Source: Pedococcus sp. 5OH_020 (GTDB lineage Bacteria > Actinomycetota > Actinomycetes > Actinomycetales > Dermatophilaceae). Taken from it: 64,000 bases of DNA. Location of the stretch: the NCBI RefSeq assembly GCF_027812955.1, contig NZ_JAPYZV010000004.1, positions 248,001 through 312,000 of the forward strand, read 5' to 3'. This document shows positions 31,024 to 38,872 of this stretch, piece after piece. Numbering within the stretch: the stretch's first letter is position 1; the number at the start of each line of letters is the position of its first letter. The notes under the pieces are model-generated. The model saw nothing but the letters and a program-made list of their open reading frames with translations. It made no database searches and was not told the DNA's origin. A program made the position numbers and the translations under genes.

Positions 31024-32621
31024 CCGTGGTCGGCGCGACGGGCGCGACGGGCGCCACCACCCTGGCCGACCTCGACGAGGCAGCACGGTATGCCGTCTTC
31101 GACCGGCTCCAGGAGCGGATGCCCGCCGTCTGGCGGGGCATCCAGACCGCCGACCCGCTCGAGTCCGTCGTCGTCGTCCCCTCGCTGACCCTCGACCGGG
31201 TGACCGCCGGCAGTGCGGCCATGACCCAGGCCATGGAGGAGCGGTTCCTGTTCATGCTGCTCCTGCTCCGGCAGCCGCGCCTTCGAATGGTGTACGTCAC
31301 CTCCGTGGCGATCAACCCGGCGATCCTGGAGTACTACCTGTCACTCCTGCCAGGAGTCATCCCCGGTCATGCGCGCTCGCGCCTGCACCTGGTCGACGTC
31401 GGGGACTCGCGCGCCGGGTCACTGACCGCGAAGCTCCTGGCGCGACCCCGGCTGCTGGCCCTGATGCGCTCCCACATCCCCGACCCGCTGCGCTGCCATC
31501 TGGTGCCGTACAACACGACGACGCTGGAGCGTGACCTCGCGGTGGAGCTGGGCATCCCGATGTACGCCGCGGACCCGCGGCTCTTCCCCCTGGGCACCAA
31601 GTCGGGGTGCCGACAGGTGTTCTCGGAAGCCGACGTCCGGTTTCCTGCGGGGGCAGAGGACCTCCACAGTCTTGCTGACGTCGTGGGCGCTCTGGTCGAG
31701 CTGCGCGGTGACCATCCTGCTGTCCGCTCCGCCATGGTGAAGCTGAACGAAGGCGTCTCAGGGTCGGGGAACGCGGTGGTGGACCTGACCGGGCTCCCCG
31801 AGCCCGGCTCGGCCACCGAACCGGGCGAGGTGGAGCAGCGGGTCCTGTCGATGCAGCTCGAGTCCAGTCAGGTCACGGTAGGAGCCTTCCTCGACAAGCT
31901 GTCCGAGCGGGGCGGGATCATCGAGGAGCGGGTCGTCGGTCAGGACATCCGCAGTCCCAGCGTGCAGCTGCGGGTCACCCCCCTGGGCGAGCTCGAGATC
32001 CTGTCCACGCACGACCAGGTGCTCGGGGGACCGAGCGGACAGTCGTACCTGGGTGCCCGGTTCCCGGCCGAGCCGGCATACGCCTCGCTCATCACCGCGG
32101 AAGCGACCCGGATCGGCCAGGTCCTCGCGCGCAAGGGCGTCATGGGACGTTTCGCCGTCGACTTCGTCGTGGTCCACGACGGTCCGCAGGCCTCAGACGG
32201 CGCGGGGTGGACCAGCTACGCGATCGAGGTGAACCTGCGCAAAGGCGGTACCACCCACCCCTTCCTGACTCTTCAGTTCCTCACCGACGGCCGGTACGAC
32301 GCTGACTCGGGCCGGTTCCTGACGCCGAGCGGTGAGGAGCGACATCTCGTCGCCACCGACCACCTCGAGGACCCGCTGTTGCACGGGTTGCGGGTCGACG
32401 ACCTGTTCGACCTCGTCGCCCGGACCGGCATGCACTACGACCAGTCCCGTGGCCGAGGGATCGTCTTCCACATGATCAGTGCGATCACGGAGTGCGGCCG
32501 TGTCGGGATGACGGCGATCGCGGAGACGGCGGACGCTGCCCAGGCGGTCTACTCGGCTGCGGAGAGAGCCCTGCACGAGGAGGCCGAGGCCGCCCTGGCT
32601 GCTCAGCCTCTCCAGCTCTGA
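31020..32621 (+). CDS. PGM1-type ATP-grasp peptide ligase-related protein
   Basis: The ATG at 31020 overlaps the cyclase stop as ATGA. The 533-residue protein resembles the proteins related to the pheganomycin peptide ligase PGM1. An N-terminal half (about 30-200) has SVVVVPSLTLDR and RMVYVTSVAINPAILEYYL. A C-terminal ATP-grasp-like half has MVKLNEGVSGSGNAVVDL, MGRFAVDFVVV and YAIEVNLRKGGTTHP, where E-x-N supplies metal ligands. A carboxylate-amine ligase reaction is expected of the family, but substrates are unknown. Its coupling to a signalling operon is unusual and hints at a small ligated metabolite controlled by the same cue. It is followed by a short tandem-repeat region. Confidence 0.75.
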   Translation: MTVVGATGATGATTLADLDEAARYAVFDRLQERMPAVWRGIQTADPLESVVVVPSLTLDRVTAGSAAMTQAMEERFLFMLLLLRQPRLRMVYVTSVAINPAILEYYLSLLPGVIPGHARSRLHLVDVGDSRAGSLTAKLLARPRLLALMRSHIPDPLRCHLVPYNTTTLERDLAVELGIPMYAADPRLFPLGTKSGCRQVFSEADVRFPAGAEDLHSLADVVGALVELRGDHPAVRSAMVKLNEGVSGSGNAVVDLTGLPEPGSATEPGEVEQRVLSMQLESSQVTVGAFLDKLSERGGIIEERVVGQDIRSPSVQLRVTPLGELEILSTHDQVLGGPSGQSYLGARFPAEPAYASLITAEATRIGQVLARKGVMGRFAVDFVVVHDGPQASDGAGWTSYAIEVNLRKGGTTHPFLTLQFLTDGRYDADSGRFLTPSGEERHLVATDHLEDPLLHGLRVDDLFDLVARTGMHYDQSRGRGIVFHMISAITECGRVGMTAIAETADAAQAVYSAAERALHEEAEAALAAQPLQL

Positions 32622-32644
32622 CCGAAGGCATCACGCAGCCCGGG

Positions 32645-32706
32645 CGTCACGGAGCGAAGGCATCACGGAGCGAAGGCATCGGAGCGGAGGCATCACGGAG
32701 CGAGGG
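32645..32706. repeat. Imperfect 16-bp tandem repeat, four copies
   Basis: The unit CATCACGGAGCGAAGG occurs at 32645 (first base pair varied), 32661, 32677 (two bases shorter and with one change) and 32691. It lies directly after the PGM1-type gene. It has no spacers and is not a CRISPR. Confidence 0.7.
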
Positions 32707-32881
32707 TGGTGGAGTGCCTCAGCGCCTCGACCAGCATCTGGTGCCAGCTGGCCGGGCTGGGGGAGGTGCGGCATGACGCGCCGCCGCAGGAGCAGCTCCA
32801 GGTCCAGCGCCCCATCACGGTGCGCCGGACGACTGGATGGTGATGTGTCACGTCGGGGTGATGGTGAAGCCGGGTCGTCAT
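32693..32881 (-). CDS. Possible small CSCG-motif protein
   Basis: A minus-strand frame of 62 residues has a His-rich start with two HHHP clusters, then MGRWTWSCSCGG, SWHQMLVEAL, and ends RHSTTLAP. The paired Cys-x-Cys and the Trp pattern look like a small zinc-binding or redox protein rather than random sequence. Start choices are ATG at 32881, GTG at 32890 or an internal ATG at 32815. Its 3' end overlaps the last copy of the tandem repeat. No family is recognised, and it may not be expressed. Confidence 0.4.
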   Translation of the reverse strand: MTTRLHHHPDVTHHHPVVRRTVMGRWTWSCSCGGASCRTSPSPASWHQMLVEALRHSTTLAP

Positions 32882-33028
32882 GGCGGCCACTCCGTTCGTT
32901 CTCGGTGGTGTGGAGGAAGGACACGCTCAATCTCCGCGCCGACGGGACGGACGTCTGTTCCGCCGGTGACACACCGGCTGTGGCGGGTGCCACGTTGTGG
33001 GTTCGCCCGCGAGGTGCTCCACTCAGCC

Positions 33029-33676
33029 ATGGAGTGGCACCTGCTGAGCGGGCTGACCGAGCAGGACCGGACGCGAGTCCTCGAGCTCATGACGAGACGG
33101 TGCTACCGCCGGGGCGAGACGGTGCTGCACGAGGGGGATGCCTCGCAGTCCGTCCATTTCGTCGTCGAGGGTCACGTGCTGGTCCGCCGCACCACCGCGT
33201 CGGGAGACCGTGCGGCCTTCACGGTGCTCGGTGCGGGTGACGCTTTCGGCGAGCTCGCCCTGCTCGCGCCCAACGCGCGGCGCAGCTCCTCAGTAGTGGC
33301 GTTGGAGCCCGTCGTGACGCTCGTCCTGGGAGCCGACGACTTCCGCGTCCTGGTCGACGGCAGCCCTGCGGTGAACCGGCTCCTCGTCGACGTGCTCGCC
33401 GCCCAGGTCCGTCGCCTCTCCGACCACCTCATGGAGGCGCTGTACTCGAGCGTGGAGGAGCGCGTCGTAGGGCGACTGCGGGACCTGTGCCGGATCTACG
33501 GCGCTCCGCAGGGCCGGGTCGTCCTGCCTATTAGGCAGACGGACCTCGCCGAGATGGCGGGCGCCTCCAGGCCTGCGACGAACCGCGTGCTGCGCCGGCT
33601 CGCGGACGAGGGCAGCGTCGTGCTCTCGCGTGGACACATCCAGGTGCTGCGGCCGCGGGGTCTGGCGCCACGCTGA
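33029..33676 (+). CDS. Crp/Fnr-family transcription regulator
   Basis: The ATG at 33029 begins MEWHLLSGLTEQDR, the normal opening of a cNMP-binding domain; upstream residues look random. The 215-residue protein has the cyclic-nucleotide fold (about 5-120), with FVVEGHVLVRR and the GDAFGELALLAP phosphate-binding cassette, although the Arg typical for cAMP contact is displaced (NARRSS). A dimer helix follows, then a winged HTH with RQTDLAEMAGASRPATNRVL for DNA contact. No Fe-S Cys set of FNR is present. Its position next to a receiver-cyclase operon suggests that it reads that cyclic nucleotide; this is inference. Confidence 0.85.
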   Translation: MEWHLLSGLTEQDRTRVLELMTRRCYRRGETVLHEGDASQSVHFVVEGHVLVRRTTASGDRAAFTVLGAGDAFGELALLAPNARRSSSVVALEPVVTLVLGADDFRVLVDGSPAVNRLLVDVLAAQVRRLSDHLMEALYSSVEERVVGRLRDLCRIYGAPQGRVVLPIRQTDLAEMAGASRPATNRVLRRLADEGSVVLSRGHIQVLRPRGLAPR

Positions 33677-33745
33677 CCGCCTGCCGCCCCGTCATCGCCT
33701 GGGGGCCGGCGTGCTCCTCCTCTTGGCTCATGGCATGGTGTGGCC

Positions 33746-34027
33746 ATGGCTGGTGGAGGGCGGACCTGCCCGAAGTGCGAGAGTCCCAAGGTGGCGACGA
33801 TCAAGGTGCCCCGGCACGTACCGGCTGGTCAGCCGCCGGCGACCCAGACGGCCTTCCGGTGCCTGGTCTGCGACACCCAGTGGGTGGATCGCGACGCGTG
33901 GCTGGCCGAGCACGCCGGTGACAAGGACAGCGGTGACAAGGACAGCGGTGACACGGACGGCGGTGACAAGGACGGCGTCGACCAGGCTGGCCCGACCACC
34001 CTGACAGGGACGTCCGGGGACGCCTGA
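33746..34027 (+). CDS. Zinc-ribbon protein with acidic C-terminal repeats
   Basis: The ATG at 33746 gives 93 residues; a GTG at 33740 is also in frame. The N-terminal half is a zinc ribbon with Cys-x-x-Cys pairs in RTCPKCESPK and FRCLVCDTQW. The C-terminal half is a low-complexity acidic tail made of four five-residue repeats GDKDS, GDKDS, GDTDG, GDKDG, encoded by a 15-base tandem repeat at 33917-33976. The protein may bind nucleic acid or act in assembly; function is unknown. The gene lies 69 bases after the Crp/Fnr gene. Confidence 0.6.
   Translation: MAGGGRTCPKCESPKVATIKVPRHVPAGQPPATQTAFRCLVCDTQWVDRDAWLAEHAGDKDSGDKDSGDTDGGDKDGVDQAGPTTLTGTSGDA
33917..33976 (+). repeat. 15-bp coding tandem repeat, four copies
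   Basis: Four copies of GGTGACAAGGACAGC-like units start at 33917, 33932, 33947 and 33962. Copies one and two are identical, three and four carry point changes. The repeat keeps the reading frame of the zinc-ribbon protein and could expand or contract without frameshift. Confidence 0.85.
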
Positions 34028-34032
34028 GGAGC

Positions 34033-34132
34033 CGCCCGGCGCCCCCTGGCCTCACTCCCGCCCGGCGCCCCCTGGCCTCACTCGGTGCCCGCCACTCGAT
34101 GCCTTTCAGCCCGTCACTCGATGCCTTTCAGC
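34033..34132. repeat. Two adjacent pairs of direct repeats
   Basis: A 25-base unit beginning CGCCCGGCGCCCCCTGG occurs at 34033-34057 and 34059-34083. An 18-base unit CACTCGATGCCTTTCAGC occurs at 34093-34110 and 34115-34132. The second copy of the latter covers the last codons and stop of the GAF-ANTAR gene on the minus strand, so the first copy is a duplicated gene end. It looks like slippage-type duplication. Confidence 0.8.
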
Positions 34133-34815
34133 ACCGCCCGGGCCACGTCCGCCTCGTGCACCCCCGCACGTGCGGCGGCCTCCAGGAGCACCTCCCGGGC
34201 CGCGACGAGGTCGATCCGGCGGGCGGCGGCGACGTAGCCGGTGGCCCGGTCGATGACACCCTGGTCAGCCAGCAGACGAGGCGCCTCACGAGCGGCGACG
34301 CGACTGGAGAAGGTCATCTCGGCGTTCATCACCGCGCCCGGGGCCCACGCCCCCATGATCGCGGCGAGCGCCTCGTGCCGGCCGTTGAAGGCGTCGGGAG
34401 TGGAGGCGTAGAAGTTGACGCCGCCGATGACCCTGTCCTTCTCGCCGAGCGGCATGGAGAGAGTGCTCAGCACCCCGGCAGCGGCCCCCGCACGGGCGAA
34501 AGCCGCCCAGCGACCCTCGTCCAGAAGCCCCGCGCCGCCGCTCGTGTCGAGGATCTCCTCCTCGAGGACCGCGTCCACGCACGGCCCGCCGACGGCGTAC
34601 TGCACGGCATCCAGGGCGGCGATGTCCTCGGACGTGGCCACCAACGTGAACGTCAGCCCCTCCGTGAACATGGCCAGGCTCATGCCTACGCACTCCGGCA
34701 CGACCTGCTGGACCTTCTCCCCGCAGCGCTTCAGGTCGGCGAGCAGATCCTCCTCGGACCAGCTTCCGACCTCTTCGAGGGCCGCCGCGGTCTCGGGCAG
34801 CGGTTCTAGCGGCAC
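34114..34815 (-). CDS. GAF-ANTAR regulator
   Basis: Translation starts at GTG 34815 with a GGAGG site. The 233-residue protein has a GAF-like sensor domain (about 35-170), with EGLTFTLVATSEDIAALD, VGGPCVDAV and GVNFYASTPDAF, and a C-terminal ANTAR-like domain of about 60 residues. The latter reads LLADQGVIDRATGYVAAARR and then a helical ARAVLKGIE end. ANTAR proteins bind nascent RNA with paired hairpins and stop termination. The GVGGPC-V motif is shared by the actinobacterial GAF-ANTAR family. It is divergent from a second GAF-ANTAR gene across 228 bases. The 3' end is duplicated downstream. Confidence 0.75.
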   Translation of the reverse strand: MPLEPLPETAAALEEVGSWSEEDLLADLKRCGEKVQQVVPECVGMSLAMFTEGLTFTLVATSEDIAALDAVQYAVGGPCVDAVLEEEILDTSGGAGLLDEGRWAAFARAGAAAGVLSTLSMPLGEKDRVIGGVNFYASTPDAFNGRHEALAAIMGAWAPGAVMNAEMTFSSRVAAREAPRLLADQGVIDRATGYVAAARRIDLVAAREVLLEAAARAGVHEADVARAVLKGIE

Positions 34816-35044
34816 GACGATCGGTCCTCCTTCATCGGCCCCCTATTTCCCAGCCCAGGCAGGGCACAAACCCCTCCGGCCGTCCGGAAGCGGATGGGTC
34901 GGTTTTGGGGTCACCACCACGGGGTATGGTCGCCAGCGGCCCTGAGGCAGAGGGACAGCAGGGCTGGAGGGTCAGCAGGACAAGGGACGGCATCGCGCTG
35001 CGCCGGCAGGGTGGTGGATAGGTCGACGGGACTGGAGGTGCGAC
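34816..35044. promoter_or_regulatory. Divergent promoter region between two GAF-ANTAR genes
   Basis: The 229-base gap must hold promoters for both GAF-ANTAR genes. A stretch CGGCCGTCCGGAAGCGGATGG near 34877 is partly palindromic (CCGTCCGG), and GGGTCGGTTTTGGGG lies beside it, near a possible SigB/SigF-like GTTT with a GGGTA about 15 bases on (34907-34926). That pair is a plausible stress-sigma promoter for the plus-strand gene; it is inference only. Confidence 0.35.
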
Positions 35045-35791
35045 ATGAGCGGTAGTTCGGGTACCGGCGTCGCGCGGGTGCTTGCCACCGTGGCGCGGGA
35101 CATCAACGCACCACGAGACGTGGCCAGCACGCTGGACACCATCGTCAACGCGGCGCAGCGCTCGCTGCCGGGGATCGACCACGTCGGCGTCTCCATCACC
35201 CATCGGGACGGCACGATCGAGACCATGGCGGCCACGGACCCGTTGGTCCTCAAGCTCGACCAGCTCCAGTACGAGCTGTCGGAGGGCCCGTGTGTCGACT
35301 CCCTGCGCGACGCCGAGGTCGTGAGCGTGAGCTATGCGGACCGTTACTGGGACCGGTGGCCCCGGTACATGCCCAAGGCGGTGGACCTCGGGCTGCGTGC
35401 CCAGCTCGCGCTTCGGCTGTACGTGGAGGAGTCCACCCTGGGTGGGCTCAACCTGTACTCCACCGAGAGCGACGAGCTGCCGCCCGACACTCCCGAGCTG
35501 GCCGAGATCTTCGCCGCCCATGCGGCGCTGGCCCTCGGGCGCGCCAACACGGAGCAGAACCTCAACACCGCGCTGGCGACGCGCAAGGCCATCGGACAGG
35601 CGATCGGGATCCTCATGGTGCGGTACGAGCTCACCGAGGAGCGCGCCTTCCAGTACCTCAGCAGGGTCTCCCAGACGGGCAACATCAAGCTGCGCGACGT
35701 GGCTCTGGAACTCGTCGCCCAGACGGAGGCTGCGAACCAGCTCCCTGGCGAGCCACCGGCGTCGGGCGGAGGCAGGGGCTCCCTGCGCTGA
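35045..35791 (+). CDS. GAF-ANTAR regulator
   Basis: The 248-residue protein has a GAF domain (about 15-165), with GIDHVGVSITHRDG and the family motif LSEGPCVDSLRDAEVV, and a typical ANTAR domain near 180-235 reading ATRKAIGQAIGILMVRYELT then AFQYLSRVSQTGNIKLRDVA. The ANTAR domain is closer to the consensus than that of its divergent neighbour. It likely controls antitermination in response to a ligand or redox signal bound by GAF. A Gly/Arg-rich tail ends the protein. It is in the signalling island but not in the cyclase operon. Confidence 0.85.
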   Translation: MSGSSGTGVARVLATVARDINAPRDVASTLDTIVNAAQRSLPGIDHVGVSITHRDGTIETMAATDPLVLKLDQLQYELSEGPCVDSLRDAEVVSVSYADRYWDRWPRYMPKAVDLGLRAQLALRLYVEESTLGGLNLYSTESDELPPDTPELAEIFAAHAALALGRANTEQNLNTALATRKAIGQAIGILMVRYELTEERAFQYLSRVSQTGNIKLRDVALELVAQTEAANQLPGEPPASGGGRGSLR

Positions 35792-35837
35792 CTGGCAGCG
35801 GCGGGCGTGGGCCTGGCGGTCGGCCTACGGTGGATGC

Positions 35838-36494
35838 ATGCGGATCACCCATCTCGGACACTCGTGCCTGCTCGTCGAGACGGCGGACGCCCGCATCCTG
35901 GTCGACCCGGGGGGCTTCTCGCCGGGTGCCCGCGACCAGCGCGCCCTGGACGCGGTCCTGGTGACCCACCAGCATGCCGACCACCTGGACCGGGACATCG
36001 TGCCCGACCTGCTGCGAGGCAGCCCGGACGTCGTGCTCCTGGCCGACCCCGACTCCGCAGGACTGCTGCACGACCTCGGCTTCGACGCGCAGTCGCTCGG
36101 GGCGGGTGAGGAGGTCAGCGTCAAGGGCGCCACCGTCACTGGGGTGGGGGAGCTGCACGCGCTGATCCACGACGACCTACCGCGCATCCACAACACCGGC
36201 ATGCGCATCTCCGCCGCCGGCGAACCGACCCTGTTCCATCCCGGAGACGCCCTGGACGCAGAGCCGGAAGGTGTCGACGTGCTGGCCTTCCCGCTCCATG
36301 CGCCCTGGGCCCGCAGCCGCGAGATGACAGCGTTCCTGCGGCGGTTGGCTGCTCCCACCGCGGTGCCGGTCCACGACGGCCTCCTCAACGGCGCCGGACG
36401 CAAGCTCTATCTCACCCAGGCGCGCGACCTCGGCTCGCCGATCACCGCCATCCGGGACCTCGGGGACGGGCTGCCGGCAGACTTCGCACTCTGA
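35838..36494 (+). CDS. Metallo-beta-lactamase-fold hydrolase (UlaG-like)
   Basis: The 218-residue protein begins MRITHLGHSCLLVETADARI, the standard opening of the UlaG/L-ascorbate-lactonase-like branch. The metal motif H-x-H-x-D-H is present as THQHADHLD, followed by FHPGDAL with the later His and Asp, and VPVHDGL near the end. It should hydrolyse or oxidise a small substrate with a two-metal site; the substrate is unknown. The gene lies 46 bases after the GAF-ANTAR gene and may be its co-transcribed partner. No signal peptide is seen. Confidence 0.85.
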   Translation: MRITHLGHSCLLVETADARILVDPGGFSPGARDQRALDAVLVTHQHADHLDRDIVPDLLRGSPDVVLLADPDSAGLLHDLGFDAQSLGAGEEVSVKGATVTGVGELHALIHDDLPRIHNTGMRISAAGEPTLFHPGDALDAEPEGVDVLAFPLHAPWARSREMTAFLRRLAAPTAVPVHDGLLNGAGRKLYLTQARDLGSPITAIRDLGDGLPADFAL

Positions 36495-36545
36495 TCCCCC
36501 GCGACTTGTCCACCCGAGGCCGTCGCTTCGCGTAGTTTTCCCTGC

Positions 36546-37316
36546 ATGTCCCGTCCCGAGACCGCCCTGCGCCTGCGTGGGCTCACCAAGCGCTTCGGTG
36601 ACACGATGGCGGTCGACCACCTGGACCTGGACGTGCCTCGGGGCTCGTTCTACGGCCTCGTAGGACCCAACGGCGCGGGGAAGACGACCACGCTGTCCAT
36701 GGCCACCGGGCTGATGCGTCCCGACGCCGGCTCGGCAGAGGTCCTCGGCACCGACGTCTGGACCGACCCCGTGCAGGCGAAGGCAGGCATCGGCGTGCTA
36801 CCGGACGGGCTGCGGATCTTCGACCGCCTCACGGGCCGTCAGCTGGTCACCTATGCCGGCCTCCTGCGGGCCATGGACCGCCGCCTCGTGCTGGACCGCG
36901 TCGACGAGCTGCTCGTCGCCCTCGGCCTCGCTGACGAGGCCGACAAGCTCGTGATCGACTACTCCGCCGGCATGACGAAGAAGGTGACGTTGGCCTGCGC
37001 CCTCGTCCACGCCCCGCGGCTGCTCGTGCTGGACGAGCCGTTCGAGGCGGTGGACCCGGTGTCCGCCCGCACGATCCGCGGGATCCTCGAGGACTTCACC
37101 GCCGGTGGGGGGACCGTCGTCCTCTCCAGCCACGTCATGGACCTGGTGGAGCGGATCTGCGACCACGTCGCCATCATCGCCCGGGGCCGCGTCCGCGCGG
37201 CCGGCCCCGTGGCGGCCGTCCAGGCCGGGCTGAGTCTCGAGGACCGCTTCCTGGACCTGGTCGGGGAGAGTACCGCCGTGCAGGGCCTGGCATGGTTGCG
37301 CACCTCCTGCGACTGA
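36546..37316 (+). CDS. ABC transporter ATP-binding protein
   Basis: The 256-residue protein is a full ABC ATPase: Walker A in GPNGAGKTTT near residue 38, Q-loop region VLPDGLRIFD, the signature helix as DYSAGMTKKVTLA (a variant of LSGGQ seen in ABC-2 type systems), Walker B LLVLDEPFEAVD, and H-loop VLSSHVMDLVE. It overlaps the following membrane protein gene by 25 bases, so they form one exporter. The variant signature Y-S-A-G-M-T-K-K is typical of the drug or lantibiotic-type and ABC-2 group. The cargo is not known. Confidence 0.9.
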   Translation: MSRPETALRLRGLTKRFGDTMAVDHLDLDVPRGSFYGLVGPNGAGKTTTLSMATGLMRPDAGSAEVLGTDVWTDPVQAKAGIGVLPDGLRIFDRLTGRQLVTYAGLLRAMDRRLVLDRVDELLVALGLADEADKLVIDYSAGMTKKVTLACALVHAPRLLVLDEPFEAVDPVSARTIRGILEDFTAGGGTVVLSSHVMDLVERICDHVAIIARGRVRAAGPVAAVQAGLSLEDRFLDLVGESTAVQGLAWLRTSCD

Positions 37317-38863
37317 AGCTCGCGCTGCTGCGCAACGGCCTTCGGCGCAACGTCGCCGCGATCGTCGGAATGGTGGCCGGCGTCGTCTACGGCGGCGGGC
37401 TGCTGCTCGCGGCGATGACAGCGCTCGTCGCGCTGCGGCTTCAGGCCGACCCGGTGCTGACCCGCACCGCGGTGGTCCTCGGTGGGGCGGCGTTGACCGC
37501 CGGCTGGGGGCTGCTGCCCGTCCTGCTCTTCGGAGTCGACCCCACGCTGGACCCGGCTCGGTTCGCCCCCTTCCCGGTGCCGGTGCGCACTCTCGCGCTC
37601 GGGCTCGTGCTCTCGGCGCTGGTCGGGATCCCGGGGCTCGCCTCGTCGATGCTCGTGGTGGGAACCGTCGTGGCAGGGTCACGTTCTGCGGGCGCGGCGG
37701 TCATGGCGCTGTTGGGAGGAGTCGCGGGCCTGGCCGCGTGCGTGCTGCTGAGCCGGATCGTGACGGCGGCGGCGTCGGCGGTGCTCGCCAGCCGTCGGGG
37801 CCGGGACGTCGCCGGCATGGGCGTGCTCCTGCTCGTGCTCTCGTTGGCTCCGTCCGCCAGCCTGGTGGGCCAAAGGGGGGTCGACCGACACGTCCTCACC
37901 TCGCTGGCCGACGTGGTGGCGTGGACGCCGTTGGGTTGGGCCTGGGCGGCGGCCGGTGACGTCGCTCTCGGCCACTGGAGAGCGGCGCTGCTCCGCCTCC
38001 TGCTGGCCGGCGGGCTGTGCCTCGCGCTTTTCGCCGTCTGGGAGCGGCTGCTCGCCTCGGTGCTGTGCAGCCCCCGGTCGACGTCCGGGACCGACAGCGG
38101 GACCCGGCGGGGGCTCGGGCTGTTCGGCCGCCTCCCGGGTTCGCCCGTGGGCGCCGTCGCCGCACGTGCAGGCACCTACTGGGTCCGGGACCCTCGACTC
38201 AACCTGCCTGCGGTCATGACGGCGGTGCTTCCCTGCGGGCTGTTGCTACCCGGCCTCGGGTCGAGGGTGGACCTGGCTCTGGTGGCGATGCCGCTCGTCT
38301 CCGCATACCTCATCGGCTGGGGCCAGCACAACGACGTGGGCTACGACTCCACCGCCTTCTGGATGCACGTCGCCTCGGGCGTCGACGGGCTGAGCGACCG
38401 GCTCGGCCGGCTCTTCCCGTCAGGTCTCCTGGCTCTGGTCTGCGTGCCGGCGTACGCCCTCCTGGGTCCGCTCGTCGGAGGCCCGTGGCGGCTGCTGCCG
38501 GCGACTCTCGGGGTCGCGACGGCCTTGGCGCTCAACGGTTTCGCCGTCGCCTGCGTCACCAGCGCCGTGAAGCAGTACGCCGTGCCCCCACCGGGGGAGA
38601 ACCCGTTCAGCAGCCGTCCGGGGTCCGTCGGCGTGACGTTGGCCGTGCAGACCCTGTGCGGCGCCGCCGTCGTGTCGCTCTCCTCGCCAGCCCTGGTCCT
38701 CGGCGTTCTGGCCTGGACCGGACGCGACTGGGCCGGGTGGCTGGTCCTGGCGCTCGGCCCGGCCCTGGGCGCCGCCTGCCTTGTGACCGGGGCGCGCCTG
38801 GGGGCGCGGCTCTTCACCCGGCGTCAGGCCGACCTGCTGCAGGACCTCGTGGCGTTGCGCTGA
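37292..38863 (+). CDS. ABC exporter membrane permease
   Basis: The 523-residue protein has about 11-12 hydrophobic helices, starting with VAAIVGMVAGVVYGGGLLLA, and no nucleotide-binding motif. The 25-base overlap with the ATPase gene shows that they are partners. The layout fits the actinobacterial ABC-2-like permeases that pair with a single ATPase and form a dimer. The end is a helical basic segment. The substrate is unknown, and no biosynthetic gene is next to it. Confidence 0.8.
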   Translation: MVAHLLRLKLALLRNGLRRNVAAIVGMVAGVVYGGGLLLAAMTALVALRLQADPVLTRTAVVLGGAALTAGWGLLPVLLFGVDPTLDPARFAPFPVPVRTLALGLVLSALVGIPGLASSMLVVGTVVAGSRSAGAAVMALLGGVAGLAACVLLSRIVTAAASAVLASRRGRDVAGMGVLLLVLSLAPSASLVGQRGVDRHVLTSLADVVAWTPLGWAWAAAGDVALGHWRAALLRLLLAGGLCLALFAVWERLLASVLCSPRSTSGTDSGTRRGLGLFGRLPGSPVGAVAARAGTYWVRDPRLNLPAVMTAVLPCGLLLPGLGSRVDLALVAMPLVSAYLIGWGQHNDVGYDSTAFWMHVASGVDGLSDRLGRLFPSGLLALVCVPAYALLGPLVGGPWRLLPATLGVATALALNGFAVACVTSAVKQYAVPPPGENPFSSRPGSVGVTLAVQTLCGAAVVSLSSPALVLGVLAWTGRDWAGWLVLALGPALGAACLVTGARLGARLFTRRQADLLQDLVALR

Positions 38864-38872
38864 GTACTCCGC

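Larger units (their letters stand above)
32622..33028. other. Gap with tandem repeats and one possible small gene
   Basis: This 407-base interval separates the PGM1-type gene from the Crp/Fnr gene. It holds the imperfect 16-base tandem repeat at 32645-32706 and a possible 62-codon minus-strand gene at 32693-32881. The promoter of the Crp/Fnr gene should lie near 32900-33020; no clear hexamers were seen. Confidence 0.5.

Noticed and set aside
32645-32706. CRISPR array
   Set aside because: The repeats are tandem with no unique spacers, and no cas genes are present.
33917-33976. CRISPR or regulatory iterons
   Set aside because: The repeat is in frame within a zinc-ribbon gene and has no spacers.
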